A DNA stretch of 64,000 bases from WSZJ01 sp964590435 (GTDB taxonomy: Bacteria; Planctomycetota; MHYJ01; WSZJ01): NCBI GenBank assembly GCA_964590435.1, contig CAZPWT010000019.1:1-64000 (forward strand). Reading direction: 5' to 3'. The position numbers and the translations under genes were made by a program. The notes beneath the pieces were generated by a model that ran no database searches, had not been told where the DNA came from, and saw nothing but the letters and a program-made list of their open reading frames with translations. Positions 48,260-54,303 of the stretch are shown piece after piece. How positions within the stretch are numbered: the stretch's first letter is position 1; every line of letters starts with the position of its first letter.

Positions 48260-48412
48260 GGCTGGTGGTTGGGGGTCGGTAGTCCGTGGTGGGCGGCAAC
48301 GGTCGCGGTCGTGAAGCGCGTCGCGACGTTGCATCGCACCGGACGCCGTGGTCCCGACAGGTTCTCACCGGCAGCCGGCATTCACCACCAACCACCGACC
48401 ACCAGCCCCCGA
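48260..48412. repeat. imperfect intergenic inverted repeat
   Basis: The left arm, starting GGCTGGTGGTTGGGGGTCGG, is partly repeated in reverse complement at 48381-48412 (the right arm reads GGCTGGTGGTCGGTGGTTGG on the minus strand). The centre is GC-rich and has no gene. It lies between kdsA and a PilZ gene, with the right arm ending just past the PilZ stop. Confidence 0.55.
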
Positions 48413-48811
48413 CTATCCCCCCGGCAATTGCGCCTTCACCTGGTGCGCAAAGATCCGGTTCCGGTCCGCCGACGGGATGTCCTTGAACGTCACCCCGATC
48501 TGGCAGCGCCCCGACCCTTCCTCGATCTTCTCGATCCAGCCCACTTCCCCCAGCGCCTTGATCGGCTCCGGATCGTTCGGGAGCAGCAGGTTGATCCCCA
48601 GCATCATCTTGTGCGTCAGCAGGTCCGCCAGCCAGTCCAGCCGGGGCACCTTCCCTGCCACGAGGCACCCCTGCGCCGAAATCGAAGGCACCGTCCCCTC
48701 GTAAATCTGGTCCTGCTCGGCGTCCTGCCGGGATTTCGAGAGGAACTTGAAGCGCACCTCGATCGGGGTGCGCAGCTTGACCAGGGTGCGTTCGCGGGGT
48801 GACTCGGCCAT
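48413..48811 (-). CDS. PilZ-domain protein
   Basis: 132 residues from ATG 48811. The N-terminal arginine motif R-E-R-T-L-V-K-L-R and the later S-I-S-A-Q-G-C-L-V (the S-x-x-G part of D/N-x-S-x-x-G) point to a c-di-GMP-binding PilZ domain; the Asp/Asn of the second motif is Ser here, so binding may be altered. It is a stand-alone domain, probably a c-di-GMP effector; a link to the pil genes 3 kb away is only possible. Confidence 0.7.
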   Translation of the reverse strand: MAESPRERTLVKLRTPIEVRFKFLSKSRQDAEQDQIYEGTVPSISAQGCLVAGKVPRLDWLADLLTHKMMLGINLLLPNDPEPIKALGEVGWIEKIEEGSGRCQIGVTFKDIPSADRNRIFAHQVKAQLPGG

Positions 48812-48882
48812 GCCGCGAGCGTATCGGGTCCGCTTTGGCAAGGCAAGACCGCGACCGCCCCGGCCCGGCCCTCACCGCTTCC

Positions 48883-48912
48883 TTGACTCCCGTTGACGCA
48901 CCGCGTTAGCGT
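48883..48912 (+). promoter_or_regulatory. possible promoter for the phasin-like/PhaR pair
   Basis: TTGACT and TAGCGT with an 18-bp spacer, 27 bp before the ATG at 48939. Confidence 0.38.
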
Positions 48913-48938
48913 CGGCGGCGTCGAAACAGGAGAAGCCC

Positions 48939-49283
48939 ATGAACGCGGATGACGTGAAGAACGACCTGAGGCGGCTGATGCTGGCGGCGGCGGGCGCAGC
49001 CGGGCTGGCGGCGGACGAGGCGAAGACGCTCCTTGGCCGGATGGTCAAGCGCGGCGAGGTCGCGGAGCAGGACGCGAAGGCGGTGCTGGCGAAGATCGCG
49101 GATTCGCGGCCGGTCGCGGCGACGAAGGAGGCCGCGAAGAAGGCGGGCGCGGCGGCCGGGCGCGGCTGGGACGCGGTGCTGTCGAAGCTGAACATGCCGA
49201 GCCGCGCGGACGTGGAAGCGCTGGAGAAGAAGATCGACAAGCTGAACGCGAAGCTGCGCCGGCTGGAAAAGGAGAAGGAATAG
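48939..49283 (+). CDS. phasin-like PHA-granule protein
   Basis: 114 residues, all helical, Ala/Lys-rich, with a C-terminal coiled coil (RADVEALEKKIDKLNAKLRRLEKEKE region, about 88-114). Small amphipathic proteins of this kind next to phaR are usually phasins or PhaI/PhaF-type regulators of polyester granules. Nothing catalytic is visible. The next ATG follows 3 bp after the stop. Confidence 0.65.
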   Translation: MNADDVKNDLRRLMLAAAGAAGLAADEAKTLLGRMVKRGEVAEQDAKAVLAKIADSRPVAATKEAAKKAGAAAGRGWDAVLSKLNMPSRADVEALEKKIDKLNAKLRRLEKEKE

Positions 49284-49285
49284 CC

Positions 49286-49546
49286 ATGCGGGAGATCACG
49301 AGGTACGCGAACCGCAAGATGTACGACTCCCGCACCCGGGGTTACATCACGCTCGATGGCGTGGCACGGCTGGTGGCGAAGGGGGAAGCGGTGAAGGTGA
49401 TGGACCGCGACACGGGAACGGACCTGACGTCGGCGGTGTTCCTGCAGGCGATGATGGAGCAGGAGAAGAAGAAGCCGGGGACGTTCGGGGCGGGATCGCT
49501 GTCGGGGCTGCTGAAGGGCGCGGGGAAGAAGAAGGGGCGGAAGTAG
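49286..49546 (+). CDS. phaR: PhaR-type polyhydroxyalkanoate accumulation regulator
   Basis: 86 residues. The conserved N-terminal domain R-Y-A-N-R-K-M-Y-D-S-R-T-R-G-Y-I-T-L-D-G-V-A-R-L is that of PHA/PHB accumulation regulators, which bind DNA and PHA granules. The protein is short, ending in a Gly/Lys-rich tail after the domain, against about 150-190 residues for proteobacterial PhaR. It should repress the phasin-like gene upstream. No synthase gene lies in this window. Confidence 0.78.
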   Translation: MREITRYANRKMYDSRTRGYITLDGVARLVAKGEAVKVMDRDTGTDLTSAVFLQAMMEQEKKKPGTFGAGSLSGLLKGAGKKKGRK

Positions 49547-49561
49547 CGGGCGTGGCGGAGG

Positions 49562-50071
49562 CTAGGCCTCCGCGCCCTCGCCGACCGGGGCGAGCGCCCC
49601 CTCGGCGTCGAGCTTCGCCTGCAGTTCGTGGATCATGCGGGAGTTGGCGCGCAGCTGGAGCCACTCGACCACGAAACCGAACAGGTTGATACCGAGGCAG
49701 GCGACCGCGACGCCGCGGTGGACCTGCGTGCTCCAGACGCCGGTGTGCGCGCCGGCGCCGCTCCACGCGGCGAGGATGCTGCTGAACATCGAGCCCAGCG
49801 CGAACGGGAAGGACTTCAGCCGCAGCACGTTGATCTTCGAGAGGTAGGGCTTCGACCACGGCCGCTCGTGGATCGCCTCGCGGATCGCGCGGCCCGAGCC
49901 GATCAGGAAAAAGATCACGAGCGAGTGCACGAACAGCACCGCCACGACGAGGAAAAATGCCGTGGCGATGTGCACCTTGGCGTGCGTCAGGTCCGCGCGG
50001 AACCCGAGCGTCACCACCACCGCAAAGAGCGCGGTGACGAACATCGCCATCACGGTGTAGTACTTGTGCAT
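49562..50071 (-). CDS. integral membrane protein, unknown
   Basis: 169 residues with four hydrophobic segments (about 5-25, 35-60, 90-110, 118-140) and a charged C-terminus. The ATG overlaps the TGA of rocA (TGATG), so it is co-translated with that dehydrogenase. I do not recognise a family; a role near proline/glutamate oxidation is only suggested by position. Confidence 0.65.
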   Translation of the reverse strand: MHKYYTVMAMFVTALFAVVVTLGFRADLTHAKVHIATAFFLVVAVLFVHSLVIFFLIGSGRAIREAIHERPWSKPYLSKINVLRLKSFPFALGSMFSSILAAWSGAGAHTGVWSTQVHRGVAVACLGINLFGFVVEWLQLRANSRMIHELQAKLDAEGALAPVGEGAEA

Positions 50072-51618
50072 CAGAGTTTTTCGGAGACGCTCTTCATCTG
50101 GAGGAACAGCCCGAGGTAATCCCGCCCGCCCGCCTTCGAGTCGGTGCCGGACATGTTGAACCCGCCGAACGGGTGCACGTCGACGAGCGCGCCGGTGCAC
50201 TTGCGGTTGAAGTACAGGTTGCCGACGTGGAATTCGTGGCGGGCGCGCTCGATGCGGGCGCGGTCGCGCGACCAGAGGGCGCCGGTCAGCCCGTACTCGG
50301 TGGAGTTCACGATCTCCAGGCCGTGGTCGAAGTCGCGCGCCTCGAGGACTGCGAGCACGGGGCCGAAAATCTCCTCGCAGTGCAGGCGCGCCGTCGGCTT
50401 CACGTCCGCGACGATCACCGGCGGGATGAAATACCCCGCGCCGTTCCATTTCTCGCCGCCCAGCACCAGCCGCCCTTCCTTGCGGCCGATCTCCACGTAC
50501 TCGTTGATCTTGCGGAACGCGGACTCGTCGATCACCGGCCCCATCGCATTCATCGGGTCGCGCGGCGCCCCGACGGTGATCCGCTTCGCCCGCTCCACCA
50601 CGCGGTCCAGCACGTCCTTGTAGACGCTCTTCACCACGATCGCCCGCGAACACGCGCTGCATTTCTGCCCCTGGTACCCGAACGCGGACGCGACGATCGC
50701 GTCCGCCGCGCCGTCGAGGTCCGCCGTCTCGTCGACCAGGATCGCGTCCTTCCCGCCCATCTCCGCCACGACGCGCTTGAGCCAGAGCTGGCCGGGCGCC
50801 GGCTTCGACGCCAGCTCCCAGATCCGCAGCCCGACTTCCTTCGAGCCGGTGAACGTGATGAAGCGCGTCTTCGGGTGCTGGACGAGGTGGTCGCCGATGG
50901 CGCCGCCGGAGCCGGGGCAGAAGTTGACGACGCCGGCGGGCATGCCGCATTCCTCGAGGAGCTCGACGAACTTCGCGGCGATGACCGGGGTGACGCTCGC
51001 GGGCTTGAGGACGACCGTGTTCCCCGCGACGACGGCCGCGGTCGTCATGCCGGCCATGATCGCGAGCGGGAAGTTCCACGGCGGGATCGCGATGCCGACG
51101 CCCAGCGGGATGTAGAAGACCTGGTTGTCCTCGCCCGGGTACGGCGTGACGCCCTGGTTGCCGCCCCAGCGCACCGCCTCGCGGCCGTAGAACTCCAGGA
51201 AGTCGATCGCCTCCGCCGTGTCCGCGTCCGCCTCCGCCCAGCTCTTCCCCGCCTCGAACACCAGCCACGCGCTGAACTCGAACTTCCGCCGCCGCATCGC
51301 TGCCGCCGCCCGCCACAGGATCCGCGCCCGCGCCGCCGGCTCCCACTTCTTCCACCACCCGAACGCCTTCTCCGCCTCCGCGATCGCCTGGTCGGCGAGC
51401 GCGACGTCGGCCTTGGCGACCGTGCCCACGACCTCGTCCGGCTGCGCCGGGTTGAGCGACTTGATCCGGTCCTTCGTGTCGATGCGCTTCCCGCCGATCA
51501 CCAGCGGGTAGTGCTTCCCGAGCTGCGCCTGCACCGTCTCGACCGCCTTCGCCATGAGCGTGCGGTTGGCGGCCTGGGAGAAATCGACGAAGGGTTCGTT
51601 GCGGAATTCGGTGGTCAT
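50071..51618 (-). CDS. rocA: L-glutamate gamma-semialdehyde dehydrogenase
   Basis: 515 residues, the usual length of RocA/PruA-type 1-pyrroline-5-carboxylate dehydrogenases. Motifs: I-P-P-W-N-F-P-L-A-I, V-L-K-P-A-S, F-T-G-S-K-E-V-G, catalytic Glu in E-M-G-G-K-D, catalytic Cys in G-Q-K-C-S-A-C-S-R, and E-E-I-F-G-P-V-L. It oxidises glutamate semialdehyde to glutamate with NAD in proline and arginine catabolism. Its ATG at 51618 follows a good promoter (51650-51678). Confidence 0.93.
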   Translation of the reverse strand: MTTEFRNEPFVDFSQAANRTLMAKAVETVQAQLGKHYPLVIGGKRIDTKDRIKSLNPAQPDEVVGTVAKADVALADQAIAEAEKAFGWWKKWEPAARARILWRAAAAMRRRKFEFSAWLVFEAGKSWAEADADTAEAIDFLEFYGREAVRWGGNQGVTPYPGEDNQVFYIPLGVGIAIPPWNFPLAIMAGMTTAAVVAGNTVVLKPASVTPVIAAKFVELLEECGMPAGVVNFCPGSGGAIGDHLVQHPKTRFITFTGSKEVGLRIWELASKPAPGQLWLKRVVAEMGGKDAILVDETADLDGAADAIVASAFGYQGQKCSACSRAIVVKSVYKDVLDRVVERAKRITVGAPRDPMNAMGPVIDESAFRKINEYVEIGRKEGRLVLGGEKWNGAGYFIPPVIVADVKPTARLHCEEIFGPVLAVLEARDFDHGLEIVNSTEYGLTGALWSRDRARIERARHEFHVGNLYFNRKCTGALVDVHPFGGFNMSGTDSKAGGRDYLGLFLQMKSVSEKL

Positions 51619-51649
51619 GGGGCGAAGCTCCGGGAGGTGAGGGGCGAAA

Positions 51650-51678
51650 ATCTTACGGCCGTTGGTGGAAGGGGGCAA
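51650..51678 (-). promoter_or_regulatory. promoter of rocA
   Basis: TTGCCC, 17 bp, TAAGAT, about 30 bp before the ATG. Divergent from the promoter at 51725. Confidence 0.58.
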
Positions 51679-51724
51679 CCGGGGAGTGTGGACTAATGGG
51701 ACTGATTTTGTCCTGTTTCCGCTG

Positions 51725-51753
51725 TTGCACTCCCGCTTCAGCCCTGCTAGCCT
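51725..51753 (+). promoter_or_regulatory. promoter of the DUF1858 gene
   Basis: TTGCAC, 17 bp, TAGCCT, 36 bp before the ATG, which has GGAGG upstream. Confidence 0.5.
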
Positions 51754-51789
51754 CTTCTCAACAACGACACTTTCTCCATCGGAGGTCCC

Positions 51790-52179
51790 ATGACGCCCAA
51801 CACCCCTCAGCCCGCCACTCCCCAGCCCGCCGCCGCCGCAGGCTCCTGCAGCACCAACGACTGCGGCTGCTCCTCCGGCGCCGAGAAGCGCTTCTCCAAG
51901 GAACTCACCATCGGCGCCGCGATGCGCATGCACCCCCGCGCCGCCGAAGTCTTCATGGGCTTCCACCTCGGCGGCTGCTCGCACTGCGCGATCAGCGAAG
52001 AGGAGACGATCGAGCAGGTTTCGGCCGGGTACGGCATCCCGATCGACATGCTGATCAACGCGCTGAATTCGCTGTTCGACTACGACAAGAAGCGCGCCGA
52101 GGCCGCGAAGGCGGCGCAGGCGAAGGCCGCCGCGCAGGCCGCGACGGGCGCGCCGGTGCCGGCCGCGCCGCAGGCGTAG
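51790..52179 (+). CDS. DUF1858-domain Cys-rich protein
   Basis: 129 residues. An N-terminal Ala/Pro-rich stretch leads to a Cys cluster (S-C-S-T-N-D-C-G-C-S-S-G, about 20-31). The DUF1858 core follows: L-T-I-G-A-A-M-R-M-H-P-R-A-A-E-V-F-M then G-C-S-H-C-A-I-S-E-E-E-T-I-E-Q. The family carries a redox or metal-binding CxxC at the helix start and is found alone or fused to hybrid-cluster-type proteins. The Cys-rich head may add a metal site. The C-terminus is Ala-rich. Confidence 0.78.
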   Translation: MTPNTPQPATPQPAAAAGSCSTNDCGCSSGAEKRFSKELTIGAAMRMHPRAAEVFMGFHLGGCSHCAISEEETIEQVSAGYGIPIDMLINALNSLFDYDKKRAEAAKAAQAKAAAQAATGAPVPAAPQA

Positions 52180-52318
52180 AACCGCAGGATTCCGGAAGGG
52201 CGGGGTCGCGAAAGCGTCCCCGCTCTTTTTTTTGCGCCCCGGCTCCCCCGACGCGCTTTGGGTGCAGGACCGTGGTTGCGCGCCCCGGTCGCCCCGCCAC
52301 TCGTGGAGGGAACGCCGT

Positions 52319-52359
52319 ATCCTTTCCTGTCATTTCGTATCCGTGACAGGCTCGTTGCC
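52319..52359 (+). repeat. left arm of 41-bp inverted repeat around the GxxExxY gene
   Basis: It matches the reverse complement of 52860-52900 at 36 of 41 positions, without gaps. The shared part includes ATCCTTTC, GTATCCGTG and GGCTCGTTGCC. Confidence 0.85.
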
Positions 52360-52381
52360 TTATCCCTCGGACATCCTGTTT

Positions 52382-52774
52382 TCATCCAGTCCGCTTCTTC
52401 TGTGCCTGGCTGACAACTTCCCTTCTGACCTCCACCTTCGTCGCTCCGAAATTCAGGATCAACCCGACTTCCTGGGGGCTGCTGGCAAGGTAGGCGCGAA
52501 TCCGGTATTCGAAGCCCTTTCGGACCTCTTCCACCGCCTTGGTCTCAACGACCACCGTGCCGTCGACGACGAGGTCGGCTTCCGAATACCCCATGGGGGC
52601 GCCGTCCAGGAAGACGTACAGCCTCGATTCCACGAGCACCTTGTGTCCCTGCTTCCGGAGCAAATGAGCCAGCGCGTTCCGGTAAACGTGTTCGAGGTGG
52701 CCGGGTCCCAGAAGATTGTGGACGTGGAAGGCAGTCCCGATGATGACGCGGGTGAGAGACTCGTGAGAGAGCAT
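52382..52774 (-). CDS. GxxExxY protein (predicted PD-(D/E)xK-type nuclease fold)
   Basis: 130 residues from ATG 52774. The motif G-P-G-H-L-E-H-V-Y gives the family its name, and I-I-G-T-A-F-H-V-H-N-L-L, S-E-A-D-L-V-V and V-V-E-T-K-A are further conserved blocks (a D...ExK nuclease-like set). The gene has an almost consensus promoter and sits inside a pair of 41-bp inverted repeats, suggesting a small mobile or repeat-borne cassette. The biological role of the family is not known to me. Confidence 0.85.
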   Translation of the reverse strand: MLSHESLTRVIIGTAFHVHNLLGPGHLEHVYRNALAHLLRKQGHKVLVESRLYVFLDGAPMGYSEADLVVDGTVVVETKAVEEVRKGFEYRIRAYLASSPQEVGLILNFGATKVEVRREVVSQAQKKRTG

Positions 52775-52802
52775 GCCAAGCCTTTCGAATGGGGTCTCGT
52801 GT

Positions 52803-52831
52803 ATTATATGATGTGAGTGTAATGACGTCAA
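52803..52831 (-). promoter_or_regulatory. near-consensus promoter of the GxxExxY gene
   Basis: TTGACG, 17 bp, TATAAT. The AT-rich DNA here contrasts with neighbouring genes and supports separate origin of the cassette. Confidence 0.75.
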
Positions 52832-52859
52832 ATGGTGTTGATGACATACATGAGACAAC

Positions 52860-52900
52860 GGCAACGAGCCGGGCACGGATACAAAAGGACACGAAAGGAT
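52860..52900 (-). repeat. right arm of 41-bp inverted repeat
   Basis: Inverted partner of 52319-52359; five mismatches. Together the arms enclose 500 bp with one gene and its promoter. Confidence 0.85.
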
Positions 52901-53001
52901 GACCCCGAGCATGGCCGATGCCGTTTGTCACCGGGCCCCCTGAGGCAGCTGCCGTTGTTCGCTGCAATACCGGTCATGCCCCCCCGGCGCCTTTTTCCCT
53001 A

Positions 53002-53030
53002 TCGACGGCGCTTTTTCGCCCCCCTACAAT
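53002..53030 (+). promoter_or_regulatory. promoter of moaD-moaE-panD
   Basis: TCGACG, 17 bp, TACAAT, 23 bp before the ATG of moaD, which has AAGGGAG upstream. Confidence 0.5.
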
Positions 53031-53053
53031 TGCCCCTCCCCGAAGGGAGCCCC

Positions 53054-53305
53054 ATGAAGGTCCGCGTTCTTTTTTTCGCTTCCGTCGCCGACGCCGCGGG
53101 CACGCGCTCGCTGGACGTCGAGGTGGAGGCGCGGGCGACGGTGGGGGACTTGAGGAGGAAGCTGGAGACGGACAGGCCGCGGCTGGCGGGGAAGCTGGGG
53201 AAATGCGCGGCGGCGGTGAACACGGCGGTGGTGGCGGCGACGCGGTCGCTGGCGGAGGGGGACGAGGTTGCGTTCCTGCCGCCGGTCAGCGGAGGCACGC
53301 GGTGA
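53054..53305 (+). CDS. moaD: molybdopterin synthase sulfur carrier subunit MoaD
   Basis: 83 residues with a ubiquitin-like fold: V-R-V-L-F-F-A-S-V-A-D-A-A-G at the start, D-E-V-A-F-L-P-P-V-S-G-G at the end. Unlike standard MoaD, the Gly-Gly is not terminal: two residues, Thr-Arg, follow before TGA. The Gly-Gly must be free to be adenylated and thiocarboxylated, so trimming, or inactivity, is implied. The TGA overlaps the GTG of moaE (GTGA). Confidence 0.88.
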   Translation: MKVRVLFFASVADAAGTRSLDVEVEARATVGDLRRKLETDRPRLAGKLGKCAAAVNTAVVAATRSLAEGDEVAFLPPVSGGTR

Positions 53306-53769
53306 CGAAGGTCGGTCCGGGGAAGATCAGCGTGGAGAGCGCGGTGCGGCGCGTCGGCGACGCGGGCAGCGGCGGGATCGCCGTGTTCCTGGGCGTCGTG
53401 CGCGACAACGACCGCGGGCGGCCCGTCACGGCCATCGAATACCACGCGTACCCGGCGATGGCCCGCGCGGTGCTCGACCGGATCGAGAAGAACCTCCGCA
53501 AGCGCTGGCCGCTGGGCGGCGTCGTGCTGGAGCACCGGACCGGGAAACTGAAGGTCGGCGAGGCCAGCGTGATCGTCGCCGTCAGCGCCCCTCACCGCGC
53601 CGAGGCCTTCGACGCGTGCCGCGAGGGAATCGAACGCATCAAGGCGGAGCTGCCCGTCTGGAAGAAGGAGTTCGGGCGCGGCGGCGCCGTGTGGAAGGAA
53701 GAAAACGATCTTCGCCGGGCCAAGGCGCCGCAAGGCCGCCGCAGCCGGGCCGTGGGAGCAACGCGCTAG
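53302..53769 (+). CDS. moaE: molybdopterin synthase catalytic subunit MoaE
   Basis: 155 residues from GTG 53302. Family blocks: G-I-A-V-F-L-G-V-V-R-D-N, I-E-Y-H-A-Y-P-A-M-A, A-P-H-R-A-E-A-F-D-A-C, and P-V-W-K-K-E with the catalytic lysine. It adds sulfur from MoaD to cyclic pyranopterin to make molybdopterin. The C-terminus is extended by a basic stretch (AKAPQGRRSRAVGATR). Confidence 0.93.
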   Translation: MTKVGPGKISVESAVRRVGDAGSGGIAVFLGVVRDNDRGRPVTAIEYHAYPAMARAVLDRIEKNLRKRWPLGGVVLEHRTGKLKVGEASVIVAVSAPHRAEAFDACREGIERIKAELPVWKKEFGRGGAVWKEENDLRRAKAPQGRRSRAVGATR

Positions 53770-54132
53770 ATGCAGCACATCCTCTGCCGGGCCAAGCTGA
53801 GCCGCATGGCCATCACCGCCCAGAATCCGCAGTACGAAGGCTCGATCGCGATCGACGAGGACCTCCTCGACGCCGCAGGGATCCTCCAGTTCGAAAAGGT
53901 CCTCATCGGCAACATCACGAGCGGGAAGCGCTTCGAGACCTACGTCATCGCGGCGCCGCGCGGGTCGAAGACGGTGAGCCTGCAGGGGGGAACGGCGCAC
54001 CAGGGGCTGGTGGGCGACCGCATCATCGCGATGGTGTTCGGCGTGTTTTCGCCGCAGGAGGCGAAGGGGTTCAAGCCGAAGGTCGTGAAACTGGACGAGA
54101 AAAACAACGTTGTCGGGACGTCGCCGGTCTAG
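53770..54132 (+). CDS. panD: aspartate 1-decarboxylase proenzyme
   Basis: 120 residues beginning directly after the moaE stop. It has the pyruvoyl-forming cleavage site Y-E-G-S (Gly-Ser near residue 24/25) and R-A-K-L-S-R-M near the start. It self-cleaves and makes beta-alanine for pantothenate. The length is standard. Co-transcription with moaDE is by spacing only. Confidence 0.93.
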   Translation: MQHILCRAKLSRMAITAQNPQYEGSIAIDEDLLDAAGILQFEKVLIGNITSGKRFETYVIAAPRGSKTVSLQGGTAHQGLVGDRIIAMVFGVFSPQEAKGFKPKVVKLDEKNNVVGTSPV

Positions 54133-54300
54133 TGACCAGCGGCCAGCGGCGAGTGGCCAGTAAGGGCATCTGAAAAGTAGCTCGAGGGAAGCCCCCAAAG
54201 CCGCGAGCGGACTGCCAGACCGTAAGTACTTCCGCTCCCGTTTCCCGCGCCATTCGTTCTGCCTTTCCTGGCCGCTGGCCGCTCGCCGCTGGCCACTCAC
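54133..54300. repeat. intergenic inverted repeat with CCAGCGG units
   Basis: The left arm (54133-54160, CCAGCGGCCAGCGGCGAGTGG in sense) and the reverse complement of the right arm (54268-54300) are built of the same CCAGCGG/GAGTGGCCAG units. The centre has no gene. The layout, about 30-bp arms around 100 bp, resembles the element at 48260-48412. Confidence 0.6.
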
Positions 54301-54303
54301 AAC

